From NCBI GenBank assembly GCA_900169235.1, contig FWCC01000149.1:1-34475 (forward strand): a DNA stretch of 34,475 bases. Direction: 5' to 3'. Source of the stretch: Zarea fungicola (lineage: Eukaryota > Ascomycota > Sordariomycetes > Hypocreales > Cordycipitaceae). Under the pieces are notes generated by a model. That model was not told the DNA's origin. It saw only the letters and a program-made list of their open reading frames with translations, and did no database searches. Of the stretch, positions 22,312-34,475 are shown one piece after another. The translations under genes were made by a program, and so were the position numbers. The first letter of the stretch is position 1, and the number at the start of each line of letters is the position of its first letter.

Positions 22312-22330
22312 CGCTCCGATCGGGGGAGCG
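22312..22330. promoter_or_regulatory. Interrupted palindrome upstream of glutamate synthase
   Basis: CGCTCC at 22312-22317 and GGAGCG at 22325-22330 are inverted copies around a core that includes CCGATCGG, itself a palindrome with CCG/CGG ends. It lies 54-72 bp upstream of the glutamate synthase ATG, beside TATAAG (22331 onward on the plus strand). A zinc-cluster binding site is possible; this is inferred. Confidence 0.35.
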
Positions 22331-22914
22331 TATAAGTGTTGCTTTGGCCGTTGTCGTTGAGGTGGGCAGCTGAGAGGGCTGCACAGGGTAGCTAAGGAGG
22401 GTAGTGTTAGCAAGCTAGATGAGGGGGAAAATAATGAAAAAGAAGATGATGAACAAGGAAATGCAATTGACTGGAAATCCGGGGAGAATGCGGCCTAAAG
22501 ACAAGGTTTTGGTTCCAATGCAGCCAATGAGCCCGGCAAAGTTTAACCAGCAGCCGAGGGATGGAGTGTGTTGGCTTGCACAGTGAAGAGCGCTGGAGAG
22601 GCAATGAGGAGCACTGAATGCCACTGAATGCCGCTGGAAGCTCTGCCCAGGACAAGGCATGGAGCACTGCAGGGTGGCGCCCCGGTTTAGGCCTCTTTGG
22701 GCCAGACTTGGCCGGTAGCGGCTCGCGACCGAGGCTGCAGTGGGGGCCGCCGCCGGCAACATGTAACCAGGGACCAGCGCCACCAGCCCTGCACTGAGCG
22801 TCATATTTTTTTATTTTTTTTGCGGCTCATATTTTTTATGACGATTTTCCAAGTGCGTGGTTGCCTTGTAGCACCGGGGCTGGCTGGTTGAAACTGTCCA
22901 GTCTGTGTCTTCAT

Positions 22915-22946
22915 CTGCCCCTCTGCCCCTCTGCCCCTCTGCCCCT
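22915..22946. repeat. Four tandem copies of CTGCCCCT
   Basis: Four exact 8-bp units (22915, 22923, 22931, 22939), followed after a short break by a fifth CTGCCCCT and related CCAGCCCT units up to about 22975. This is simple-sequence expansion. Confidence 0.85.
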
Positions 22947-23557
22947 CTTCCGCTGCCCCTCCAGCCCTCCAGCCTGGAGCCAGCGCAAAACACCACTGAA
23001 AGACGTCCAGTATAGTATTTTTGGTGCATCGGCCTGCTTCTGCTGCCCTCAAGACACACTGGTTCCCGAGTTTCAAAATTTCAGGCAAAATACGGCAATG
23101 GCCATGTTTCGCTCACTGCTATCGTCCCTTTTTTTCTTTCAGGGATGCTCCTGTCTTCTTCTGGGAATTTGCTCCGACGCAGCGTGGGTACTCCGCGCGG
23201 CTCGGTGAACCAATGGCCGGATCTGGTCGAAGCAACCGTGGTTACTTAGGCCAGCAGCAACACTTGTCATGGCCGTCCATTTTTGTTCGTCCCATACCCT
23301 CGTGTATTTTCCAAATTTTTGCGACGTATTTTTCTCTTCAATTATTTTTTCCTGCTTGTTGTGATTTGATCGTTGTCGTGTTGTGCCGTGTCCCTTTGTC
23401 AATTGAGCAAGACAGCCAAGGACCCGTGCTCAAGACCACTGGCAACTCATGGCCGACGTCATTGCAAGACACCGCATGCGACCAATTGCAGCACGGGCAG
23501 AGACCCCCAGTAGAAACCGCTGAAAATATATCCCGGCAATAGACCCCAGAAATATGT

Positions 23558-23584
23558 AGTAAAGCAAGTAAAGCAAGTAAAGCA
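23558..23584. repeat. Three tandem copies of AGTAAAGCA
   Basis: Three exact 9-bp units (23558, 23567, 23576) followed by GTCGCAGCA. Short minisatellite with no coding context. Confidence 0.85.
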
Positions 23585-26146
23585 GTCGCAGCAAGATATA
23601 CTCACAGGTTGTGTCGAGTCTTCGTAGTCTCTAATAAACGCTATGCAATCTGAGCTACAAGCTTCAGAGTAATCAATTGAGTATCCAGCCAGGGAGGGAA
23701 AAGGAGAATGCGAGAGATGGCAAGAAGGGCGAAAAGCAAAATGGAGGGGGGATGGGCAGACGCTTCACTATTAATACGGCACCGCCCGCGGGTGAATGGG
23801 ATGGCATGGGATGGATGGCATGGGATGGGCAACTCCGGAGTCGCTCACTCCAGAAAATGTGTATACAAAATTACGACAAGACCTGCATCTGCATTGGACG
23901 CTTATTAGCCTCGCCAAACCGACCTACCAAGTTGCTCCAACGCCACCAACCACGAACCCAAGCCTGCGAATCCGCTCACTGGGAAAATTTGTCCCGATTA
24001 TTAGTCCATTCAACCTTGACAGAGCTACTGGTACGTTGGAATAGAACCCCACCGGAACAAGACCATGCTGCAAATGGCTGGCCTCTTACTCGCTCGGCAG
24101 CACGCTAGGCATGCCAAAGACGACGCTACGAGAGCTGGAGAGCAGCGACGCAACCCTTTTCGGTAGCGTTTCGCTGCGACTGTTTAGTGCCAGCATAGGA
24201 TGAGTCGAAGGGGGGCTTGGGGGGGCCATTCTGGGCTGCTTATCTGCGACACGCAGTATTGGTGGGGGGAGAGAGGTGCAATTGGAACCACTGATGCACC
24301 GCAATAGGAGGAAAATAGTGGACAGCAAGGGACGGCAAGGCCCTCATGGCAAGTTGCGAGCCAAGAATGGCCACCCACCAACTGCAACCCATGCACGCAA
24401 AACAGCGCCATCTTGCAGCCGGGCCGGAACTGCACTTATTATTAGGGCCAACTCCGCTCCTCTGTGTGGCACCATTCAAAGCACATGTCAGACGTCGCCG
24501 CTCGACGCTCACTACCAGTACAGACACACTGGCTACAGCCCACGCTCGTCAGGCAAGACTGGGGTCAAAGTGAGGCGACTTTACAAAGCAATACATGCCA
24601 CTACGTCTGCTGTCTGCTCTCCACACGACCTATTCCTGCCTGGAGCACTCCGATGTGCGGAGAAACAGTGCCGGCTGTCGTGCTGCATGGCTCAGGAGTG
24701 GCAGAAAGGACACCGGAAGATAGAGTAGGTGTCCGCAGTCAGCGGTGCATATAAATAAATTTAAATAGAAAATTAATTAATAAAGGCTCGTCCCGGACTG
24801 CATGCAGCTCTCTTGTTCTAAATGCTTATTATTATTCTCCTCCGTCCTCACTCTCTACTTATTCTCGGACGACAGTTGCAAAATCCGACACGAGCGGATC
24901 TGCCCTACTGGACATCCCTGCCAAGCACGTCACCAAACCACAGCCATCTTACCTCTGGCTGCGCAACGGAAACTTGAGAAATCTCCTGTGCGGCGGTGCG
25001 CCTTTGCTTCTTTGCCGAAAGTTTCCCGCACGATGCCTCATCCTCCATAGAGGCAGCATTATTAGTGTAACATGTCCATTGGCCCCTCTCCCTTGGCTTA
25101 CCCATCCCGGGCCAGCATTGACTAGTTACAGTGTACAGACTACAATATGCCGAATCTCGTAATACCCTCCAAAGACTGTCATGGAGCAGACGCATACGTC
25201 AACGGCCTCTGATCTCTAGCTAGGCCTTGTGTCGCTCGCCATTTTGGGCAGGCTTGGAAGTGAGCTGCCATCTCCAATCCATCCTTTTTTTTTCCTTCTA
25301 AACTTACAAGGCATATCATTGTCCAATATACCGACGGCCCCGTATTGCCACATAACTACAGGATGATACATTTTACAGCATTTTCGCCGTTCTCCGTCCA
25401 AGGGCGCATTTCCATGGACTGCCTTCTCCCCACCAATCCAAGTCCCCGCCGGGGTTCATCGGGAGGCCCAACCTGCAAGTTATTACTTTCCTACCCTCAT
25501 TCTTCCGAGCTTTTATTACACTTTATTGTTCAAGTATTAAGCGTCTGCGGGGGCCAGCATATTGCCTTTGACCGCATTGCCCGTTCGAGATGCTCCGAGC
25601 CAGCCTGGCACCCAGCTTTGACTGGCTTACCCCACAGGGCCCTGGACCGACGGGGCCTTGGTTACAGCAAATCTCATCTTCAATCTGGCCATGCCCACAC
25701 ACCAGTACGTCATGGCTGCAGCTCCTGCCAATCAGCGCCTCGTCATTGTCAGACAGTTTTTTGTGAACCTGGTCGCTGTGGCCCCAAATCGGGAGCCGCG
25801 AAGCTTGTGACAGGGTCGACAGGAGAGGCCGGGCCCGTCAGTCAGGGAAGACAAAAGCGCAACGGTCAACGTCGGTTAGTTTGGTTGAACAGTAACAGTG
25901 CGCCAGCAGCTTCAAGTGCAAATTCTTCCGCTCTCCTCCAGGAAATGGTTGTTCGCTTGTCATATTAGCAACGTCGTATGAAGTCCAGCCACCACGCAGC
26001 GGACCCTCCTCGCAAATAGGCCCGACAGCCAGCGTCCTCGGGGTTGAATGGCAAAATTCCCCGCTGGTGCGCGACTTTCCTTCAGCTCCCGACTCAGGCT
26101 ACGCTGTTGCCTTTCAAGTTTGGCAATATTCCAGGATTGAGGCGCT

Positions 26147-26600
26147 ACTGGTACCGTGCTGATAAGTGGTGCACCTGTCCCAGGGAGATACGGGAGACAC
26201 CATCTGGCCAATCACACTCCACGCCGCTAAGATGTCCTTATCTTGGACCAACCCCATTGCACCGGCCCATCGCCAGGATCTTCAGGCTGCGGGCGCCGAC
26301 AGGGGTGTGTCTGGGAGACTGGGAGTGCGACAACATACTGGTACCTTGGGGGCTCTCCCACTTCTGGCCTGGATGGAAACCGCCGTACTGCTTCACTGGT
26401 ATTGACAGGTAGTTGCTGAGCCAGGATCAAACTGGTATAGCCCACTTATTCCAGTGTTTCTAAAAAGTACTGGTAGACTGGGTTTTCAGTCTTGAAAGGG
26501 ATTGCAACCGTTTATTAATCTGTAAAATGCGCTGTCCGGGCTATAGCCGAGGCCACAAATTGCATTGACAAGGGTGTCAACTTGGATCAGCATACTGGTA
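26147..26600 (+). repeat. Cluster of six ACTGGTA motifs, all on one strand
   Basis: ACTGGTA occurs at 26147, 26337, 26395, 26431, 26469 and 26594. Further copies lie at 24027 (same strand) and 24513-24519 (opposite strand). Four of the six are preceded by T, giving TACTGGTA or a close variant. By chance a 7-mer would be expected well under once in 454 bp. The motif is not tandem and its spacing is irregular (36 to 190 bp). Confidence 0.6.
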
Positions 26601-27995
26601 GTGTGTTCCCAGGGAGCAACGGCGTGGTTCGTGGCGGCCATGCAAGCCTCTATTATCAACCTGCACACCATGATAGATAAGACACCCTATGCCAACCGAC
26701 ATCGGCTAAGCGCTCGAATGGCCGTCCAGTTTGGGAGCTTACGGGCATCTCTTTCCACTGTAGAGTAGAGCCCGGCTAAAAGGCCGGAGCATCCCCAAAA
26801 AGTACACTGCGTAACTGAAATTGGCCATGCTGTCGTTGCAAAGAGTTTATTACTAGTCTTCTCCCTTCATCCGCCAGCGACTGATTGAATGCCCATTACA
26901 AAGCCATCTCACACCAGTAAACGGTAATGGACTGGCTGTGGCAATTTGCAGGGTTGGCTTGGCTCCCAAGCTCCCCACCAGAAAACGACAGGCCAGCTGT
27001 CTTTGTACGCACCTTGCACTTGCACTGTTTCCGGAATCTCCCGACATGCGACCAGTCGTCCACTGTGGCGAAGCCGCAAATGCACCACAGGTCTAGAACT
27101 TGAACCCTTCACACTCGGGGTTTGGTGGTGATTTGCAGGCATGTAGATTTTGCGTGACTTTCATTTTTATTTTTATTTTTGCCAGCGTACAGAGTAACAT
27201 TTCGGCAGCTCGTAGATTGCCCATACCTAAATTCTAGTCTCTGACGACTCCAGTCGCCGATGGGCCAGTGGAGTACTCGTCGTGGACGATGCAGTCTGTC
27301 CACCATTCGCAACCCTCATCACAAGAGGCAAAATAGCACATGCGTGATGGTTCCTGCGACTCAAATCTTCTTCACAGCCGGTTAAGCTGCTTGATTTTTG
27401 GCGGCCAAGAAGAAAGTGACCACAGTAAGCGAGGAATGCACACGGCAGACGTGTCCGTATCATTGTCAGGCTGGCAGACCACGCGACAGCCCAGCAGAAA
27501 GCTTATCTTGCCCATGCAAGTGGCAGATGGTATCTCGATATCTCTAGACTCATCGTCTGCGCGTTTCTAGAAATTCTCCTATCTCTACGGAGTAACTGGT
27601 TGCCGGTTACCAGATCACCGGGACAGTCCTGCCGGCTATGGTCAATGCGCTATGCTGTCCCAGATGCGATCTTGCACATGAACATCTCTTGAACACATCC
27701 ACACCGTTGGAGGTTTGATCCCATATGATGAGGGCAAGATAAGAAAAACCCCCCTGGTGCGGCTATACGTGCCGAGGCAAAGGGGTACGGTGGTGTGATC
27801 AACCCCATGCACATGTCCGCCTCGAGATGTTGAATTAAACACGCTAGAATAGGAAGGAGTATGTATATTGAGCCCAGATAACAGATGACCTTTAAATGAG
27901 ATGTCATGGACCTTTTTGATGCTCAGGTTGGTAAGTGAGCGAGTGCCTGCAAATAAACACAAGGCTTCGGCACTCGGCCCAGCGCTAGGGTAGCA

Positions 27996-28007
27996 GGGTT
28001 AGGGTTA
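27996..28007 (+). repeat. Short interstitial telomere-like sequence
   Basis: About two units of the TTAGGG telomere repeat (AGGGTTAGGGTT) lie in non-coding DNA. The same string also occurs as a promoter box in some eukaryotic genes, so its origin is open. Confidence 0.4.
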
Positions 28008-28168
28008 TAAAATGGCTGCAAGATCTTTCATCTAGATGTATTTCAAACGCATAGAGAGTATAGATGTATACATGTTGTACTCTGCTATATTATGCATCTA
28101 ATAGGGTACCCAAAGCCACATCTATTGTACCTGTTGACTTGACTGATCAAACAACATGTCCATGCAAC

Positions 28169-28182
28169 GCGTCCATGGACGC
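28169..28182. promoter_or_regulatory. Perfect 14-bp palindrome upstream of the RNase H gene
   Basis: GCGTCCATGGACGC is its own reverse complement. It lies 12 bp before block A of dispersed-repeat copy 2 and about 385 bp upstream of the RNase H-domain ATG. A dimeric regulator site is possible; no function is shown. Confidence 0.4.
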
Positions 28183-28193
28183 CTGACGTGAAT

Positions 28194-28373
28194 GCAGGCT
28201 TCCGTCGGTGAAGGCCTAAAGGCAGGCTGCCATGGATACGAGAAGAGTCGAGTCATGAGGATGGCTAGAATTCCCGTTGTTTGCACTCGTTTGCTTCACC
28301 ATGTGTATATAGAGGAGAAGTTCCTCCCCCATGTAGCTGGGATTTTGAATTGAACAAGTTTTCAAGGCATACC
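28194..28373. repeat. Dispersed two-block repeat, copy 2 (long form)
   Basis: Block A (28194-28216) and block B (28332-28373) match the copy at 10739-10820. Here they flank 115 bp containing TATATA (28306-28311), so this copy covers the probable core promoter of the RNase H gene. Either the short copy has an internal deletion or this one has an insertion. Confidence 0.7.
28306..28311 (+). promoter_or_regulatory. TATA-like element of the RNase H-domain gene
   Basis: TATATA lies 259 bp upstream of the ATG and 26 bp before block B of the repeat. This would place transcription start inside or just before block B. Inference from spacing only. Confidence 0.35.
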
Positions 28374-28564
28374 TCGAGCTCGCATACCTCTCGTGCCTGT
28401 ACTGGCAACATCCCCACTTTCGGCAGTTGAGACTAGGCGTAGGTAGGCTAGCTCACCTCAACTGTCTCCATGATTTGCAGCCAGCCCCACATCCTCGATC
28501 AGCAAGCTACCCTCAGGAACAAGGACAGAATTAATTCCAGACAGGCAGAAACAAACATCTAGAG

Positions 28565-29565
28565 ATGCCTCGCGGCTGGTATCTCGCCCAGGGGCTGATA
28601 CCACTCGGCTACAGCAGCAGCGATGACGATGAAGGCCCGTGTGAGCTGCCAAACGGTCGACTGGTCTGTGGACCTCATGGCTTGGTGCAGTGTGGCAGAT
28701 GTTGCACCGACTATAGCTACATGGATGAAGACGACGGCGACGAGGACGAGGACGACGAGGACGAGGCCTTCGATTTGTCTTCTGTTGAAGAACCACTTAA
28801 CCCCATCTATGGTCCTTCTTACTCCGCCCCAGATGATGTGGTGAGGGGCACTGGTCTTGTCTTCCCCTCCAAGTTTGCACCTGGGCCAAACTCACTGCCA
28901 CCCCTGAAGCTATTTCGCCGCAGGGTCCGTTTTATGAATGTGATCAGGTAAAGACGCTTTGTGTATGCGTCACGAGGTTTCTCGTACTGAGCTAACCCGC
29001 GTTCCGTGGTTTCAGATGCACCCACCGCGACGACAAGTCCAAGCTCCTCATCATGACCGACGGGGCATGCCTCAATAACGGTCAAACCAATCCGAGGGCA
29101 GGCTGGGCGTTTTTCCAGGGGCTGAATAGGGCGGGCCATCCACTCGTGGTCGAGGGTCGTCTGGAAAAGCAGGGTTATTGGGGCGAGGAAGGCCCCCAGA
29201 GTAGCAACCGGGCCGAGCTGCGGGCCGCCATTGCCGCCCTGCGTTTCCGAGCCTGGCAAGGTGAGGGCTTCAGCACAGTCGTCATCGCCACCGACTCCGA
29301 GTACGTTGTAGAGGGCTCGACGCAGTGGGCCAAGGCGTGGGTGCAGAACGGCTGGAAGAGAAATGACGGCTCCGACGTCAAGAACAAGGACTTGTGGGAG
29401 ATGCTCTTGGGAGAGTGCGAGATGGCCCGCCACAACAGGTTGGCCATCCAGTTCTGGAAGATACCACGGGAATGGAATACTCTCGCTGATGAGGGTGCGA
29501 AGAAGGGTGCCGCCGCGGAAGAAGCGCCCGCCGAGTGGATGGATTGCCAGGGCTTGGCATTGTGA
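28565..29565 (+). CDS. RNase H-fold protein with Cys/His-rich acidic N-terminus
   Basis: RNase H enzymes cut RNA in RNA-DNA hybrids with two metal ions. Two exons, 28565-28947 and 29016-29565, with a 68-nt intron (donor GTAAAG, branch GCTAAC, acceptor TCAG, phase 2), give 310 residues. The join makes R128. Seen: N-terminal LVCGPHGLVQCGRCCTDY (residues 33-50), a C-x2-H-x4-C-x2-CC pattern that could bind zinc; an acidic run at about 54-70; then the RNase H domain from about 138. Its four acidic residues are D143 in MTDGAC, E195 in SNRAELRA, D221 in ATDSEYVV and D286 in TLADEGAK, so the metal site looks complete. VKNKDLWE and FWKIPREWN are also typical. No mitochondrial targeting signal is obvious. 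Such N-terminally extended RNase H proteins occur across filamentous fungi (recalled, not searched). It could be a cellular enzyme or a domesticated retroelement RNase H. Confidence 0.9.
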
Positions 29566-30225
29566 GGGTCAAGGTGACTGAGAGTGACGGTACTCTGGTC
29601 AACTCGATTTGGCTGGCGTTTTATTAGGGCAGACGGAAAGGATGCAAAAGCTACCGAGTACAATACCTCGCGATGGACGAAATTGATAGTGTGACGAAAT
29701 TAATGACAACTTTTTAATGATTACCTGACACCCTACTCTTTACAGCAACAGCTAGACGCTATCATTATGCCTCCCGTCTTCATCTACTTCTTAGACTCCG
29801 TATTGGCCATCGCCAAGCAGTTTGGACTCTGCCCATCTTGACCCCATCTTGACATGCCCGACTACTACTACTACGGTGGTGCATCATGAGCTTGCCTACA
29901 GCAGCTAGAGGCGCTACCAGCAGCCGCTATCTGGCCACTCAGAGCGCTGTCAATCCACCCACAGCGTAAGGCTGCCAGCCTCGCCAGCCCCATAATAGCT
30001 GCCCCTCAGCTACCAGCACGTCAACGCTGCATTTGCATTCAATCTCCATCATCCACGCCTTCGCACGCGCAGCCTCTCGATGCAAGTTGAGTGAAGTCAC
30101 AAAATCGTCCTTGCTGCAAAACCCGACGACAGATTGGGAAGCCCTATGCGGCGGCTTGCCGCTCGTGGTGTGCCTTGACGACCGATTCGAAAACCAGAAC
30201 TCTCACCCCTCCTCGTTCCCAGGAT
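29566..30225. other. Intergenic region before the second regulator
   Basis: No gene supported. It contains the 3' flank of the RNase H gene and the promoter of the regulator. The ORF at 30033-30254 is in a different frame from the regulator and shows no motif. Confidence 0.5.
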
Positions 30226-32021
30226 ATGTCACTTGCCAAGCGAAACAACGGTAACATGGCCGGCCCCTAATCTAAGCGTCAACTTTGTTTCATCATTGTA
30301 CAGTTGGGCTGACTAGCATGTCCAGGTTGCTTGGAGTGCCGGACGCGCCGCGTCATATGCGACAAGGCCGAGCCGGAATGCTTCAAGTGTCGCAAGAAGG
30401 GCCTGAAATGCTCCGGCCAGGGCATCGAGTGTCGCTTCAGCCCGTACATGCGCAAGAGCTCGAATGCTGCATCAGGAAAAGCCAAAACGACGGCGCCCAA
30501 AGAAGGCGATATTATTTTCAAGATTGAGCCAGAGTCCACCGACACACCTTCCCAACCCGGCCCATCAACGACAACGACAGCGACATCGACAACGGCAACT
30601 GGCGCATCGTCAAGCCGGGCGACATCTACTAAGCAGTATCAATGGGTAGACTCTATAACCGCAACAAGTCCAAGTCCGAAAGCAACTCCGGCCGTCATAG
30701 TACCAAAGGTGGAAGAAGATGCCGATGCCGACGCCGCCGAACTGCATGATACGCCGCCACACTCGTCGTCACCCGCGTCCTCCAGCAGTTCACAGAGCGA
30801 CGACACATATAATCCATACAATAAAGGGAAGGGGCCGCTGTCGCCGTTGAATGCTGGCCACTCACCCCGTTCCAATAGTCTCGTGGTTCGCCGACCATCC
30901 GGGAAATCTCAGTCTTGGGTATACAAGCCAAAGCCTGGAAACAGTCTTGAACCCGTCTCTTCGGACTCGAGGTTTTACTTTGATCACTGTGCGCATTCCC
31001 TTTTTTTCTTCTTCTCAATTATAGTCAACCCTGCTAATCATACAATGTGCTTGCCCATTATAGTCTCCAACTTCATCGCGTCAAAAATGGTGGTTCTCGA
31101 TTTCAACGCCAACGGATATCGACAGATAATCCTGCCCCTCGCCACACAAGATCCAATGGTTTCACAAGCCGTTGGTGTCGTTTCCGCCTTTCACCTCTCA
31201 CAAGCCGTGCCTTCACTGCGAATGGATGCAGAGCTGAACCAGCAGCGAGTCCTTTCCAAGCTCCGCGAATCAGCACTATTGTCCAAACCAGATCAGTTCT
31301 TCAAGCTCTCAACCTGGGTTACTATTCTTGTACTCTTGGTCGGCGATACCATCACCGGCTCGAAAAACTACGTATATCTACTCGATCTCCTATCGCAGCT
31401 GTCAGACGTGGCCTTGTCCGACAAGTCCCTACCTGAAAGCGTGAAGCAATTCGTGGCCCAACAGACGCAAATGTATGGCTATGGCTACCGTGTCCCTCTT
31501 TATCCGCCTGGCAGTGACTGACTTTCTACTCCAGGTTTCTGCTATTCGGTTCGCCTCTATCTAGTGAACAGAAGGGGTTGCAAATGCTGCAAAAACGACC
31601 AGCCGACTATCTCTCCTTCATGTCGTACTGTCCGCCGAATCCCGAGCAGCACCGCAACCTCCTCATCATGACAGACCTCATCACACAAGCATGCGCCATT
31701 TTCCAGAACCGAGCCTTGAAAATCACCACGCCAGAGTCGTCCATTGCCTCGGTCGAGCGGATGCGCCAGACTGCCATTACCCTCGACCCCGGTGCCGATG
31801 GTAGCCACGCACTCGTATGGTCATTCTTCATTGCCGCCGCCGAGAGCTCGTTGCCGGAGCACCGTGACTTTTTCTCGGGCAAACTAAAGGACTTGTTTCC
31901 GTTGACAAGATTCGGTAGTATTCCTGTGGCACTTGATACGCTTCAGTACATATGGAGCAAGAGCGACAGTACCAGCTGGACCGATATTGTGACAAAGGAG
32001 CGACAAGTTTTGATCATGTAG
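30226..32021 (+). CDS. Zn(II)2Cys6 transcription factor with fungal-specific C-terminal domain
   Basis: Probable nuclear regulator of 527 residues. Four exons: 30226-30250, 30326-30988, 31064-31472 and 31535-32021; introns 75, 75 and 62 nt, all phases consistent. The 25-nt first exon (MSLAKRNN plus one base) was chosen because its GTAACA donor joins the TCCAG acceptor at 30325 to give G9 just before the zinc cluster, C10-x2-C13-x6-C20-x6-C27-x2-C30-x6-C37. Intron 2 (donor GTGCGC) removes an in-frame hydrophobic run absent from relatives and restores YFDHFSNF. Intron 3 restores MFLLFGSPLSSEQ. A Ser/Thr/Pro-rich linker (about 60-190) separates the DNA-binding part from a helical C-terminal domain of the kind found in many fungal C6 factors (PF11951-like, by recall). 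It converges on the amine oxidase gene, 173 bp away; regulation of that gene is a guess. Confidence 0.85.
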
Positions 32022-32194
32022 AATTATTTAGTATTTTTTCTTCAACTTTTATTATCTGGATTAGCGATATGGGCCGGCCTTGGGCTAATGGGTTATGAAT
32101 AGCATTATGATTGATAGGATTCCAATTGGTACACAAATACTTTGAACAGTGTCTTATTGTTTTGATATATTCTCCATTTGCCTCTTTACAGCTT

Positions 32195-33906
<1,712 letters not shown>

Positions 33907-34475
33907 AATCACAAAATGTCACACCAGCAAAAGAATTGGGAAGTGGCGGTACTCTGATACCGGAGGAGTCGAGGCTGAGCAACTGTGTATCTATTTATCA
34001 GAAACCCCGCGCCATTCTTTCTCTTCCTTATCCAAAGTTCGGAATCAAGCACTGATAATCAATCCGAGCTACATTGCATCGCCCCTCCACTCTCAGTTAA
34101 ATGCCATACTGGGATGTGGTTGCGCTTGGCTGTGCCCAAAGAGGCAACTTTCTGAGAAATCGGCGGCGGCCTAATGGGGCCACCGGGTGCCAGGCCCCGG
34201 GATAAGACTGAGGCACAGAGCAGCCCTGTGGTTTTATCTACGGGCTTCTCAAAAATAAGCCGTATTTGGCCATGACCATGTCTGTATCCATCCTTTGATG
34301 CCTCCATCTTATTCCAACTCTCCGTTCCGATGGTCATTATCTTGGCAATTGGACCCAGGTGGATGGGTCACCGTCCTTTCTGTGACGCGGGGAAGGTGGA
34401 CACGCACTACGCTCAGGTCGATCAAAAGCTGGGGAAGCCAGTTTGTCTTGGCCTATACTGGGTGTGATGGGTAAG
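33907..34475. other. Upstream region of the amine oxidase; no further gene seen
   Basis: Promoter and leader side of the minus-strand amine oxidase, up to the window edge. ORFs at 33833-34174 and 34059-34337 show no motifs. No repeat or RNA gene was recognised. Confidence 0.5.

Larger units (their letters stand above)
22259..24720. other. Gene-poor region upstream of glutamate synthase, part 1
   Basis: No gene supported. The first few hundred bases are the promoter and leader of glutamate synthase. The rest has T-runs near 22805-22840, an 8-bp tandem array (22915-22946), a 9-bp triplet array (23558-23584) and a GGGATGGC-rich stretch near 23795-23832. ORFs up to 173 codons (23021-23542) have biased, low-complexity composition and no domain. 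Confidence 0.55.
24721..28168. other. Gene-poor region, part 2, with ACTGGTA cluster
   Basis: No gene supported over 3.4 kb. The longest ORF (25345-25968, 207 codons) lacks any recognisable motif and has random-looking composition. Notable content: the ACTGGTA cluster at 26147-26600 and a telomere-like stretch near 27996-28007. Confidence 0.55.

Noticed and set aside
23021..23542. 173-codon ORF near the tandem arrays
   Set aside because: Composition follows T- and C-rich local sequence; no motif seen.
23600..23660. tRNA-like minus-strand stretch with TAGCTCAG resembling an A box
   Set aside because: The D stem does not pair and no proper T arm follows.
25345..25968. 207-codon ORF in the gene-poor interval
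   Set aside because: No recognisable domain, random-looking composition and no splice partner.
27096..27106. Minus-strand GGTTCAAGTTC resembling a tRNA B box
   Set aside because: The surrounding arms do not fold and no A box lies at a suitable distance.
30989..31063. In-frame hydrophobic segment in the second regulator
   Set aside because: It is 75 nt with GT...AG ends and a branch-like CTAAT; removing it restores YFDHFSNF, so it was treated as an intron rather than a membrane segment.

Overview
The window is nuclear DNA of a filamentous ascomycete, most likely a Sordariomycete of the Hypocreales type. The grounds are short spliceosomal introns of about 50-75 nt with GT...AG ends and CTAAC-like branch sites, two fungal Zn(II)2Cys6 regulators, a hydrophobin, a fused single-chain glutamate synthase with a 53-residue propeptide, and a monoamine oxidase closely resembling Aspergillus MAO-N. 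The genus is an inference. No rRNA, tRNA, CRISPR array or intact transposon was seen.

Layout. (1) 1-1000: no gene. (2) 1001-6653: a divergent pair, a Zn2Cys6 regulator on the minus strand and an OPT-family transporter on the plus strand, sharing a 958-bp promoter that holds a perfect CGG-N4-CCG palindrome and a perfect hairpin. (3) 6654-15780: a gene-poor stretch with an unresolved ORF cluster near 6.9-7.5 kb, a hydrophobin (10068-10415), an alpha/beta-hydrolase (12450-13475) and a dual-specificity phosphatase (start probably 14392). (4) 15781-22258: the 2119-residue NAD(P)H-type glutamate synthase on the minus strand, GC-rich with strong codon bias and therefore covered by very long spurious antisense ORFs. 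(5) 22259-28564: 6.3 kb with no convincing gene but with short tandem repeats, an unusual cluster of ACTGGTA motifs, a telomere-like stretch and one copy of a two-block dispersed repeat whose other copy lies downstream of the hydrophobin. (6) 28565-29565: an RNase H-fold protein with a Cys/His-rich, acidic N-terminus. (7) 30226-33906: a second Zn2Cys6 regulator (plus) and a MAO-N-like amine oxidase (minus), convergent with 173 bp between stop codons.

Functional reading. The window combines core nitrogen metabolism (glutamate synthase, and an amine oxidase that releases ammonia from amines), uptake (OPT transporter), surface biology (hydrophobin) and local regulators. The strongest regulatory hypothesis is that the 1001-3299 factor controls the adjacent transporter. 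Gene models were rebuilt by hand from splice signals, reading phase and family motifs. Joins that restore zinc clusters or active sites are the best supported. No completely new multi-gene system was identified; the most unexplained material is non-coding (dispersed repeat, ACTGGTA cluster, palindromes).
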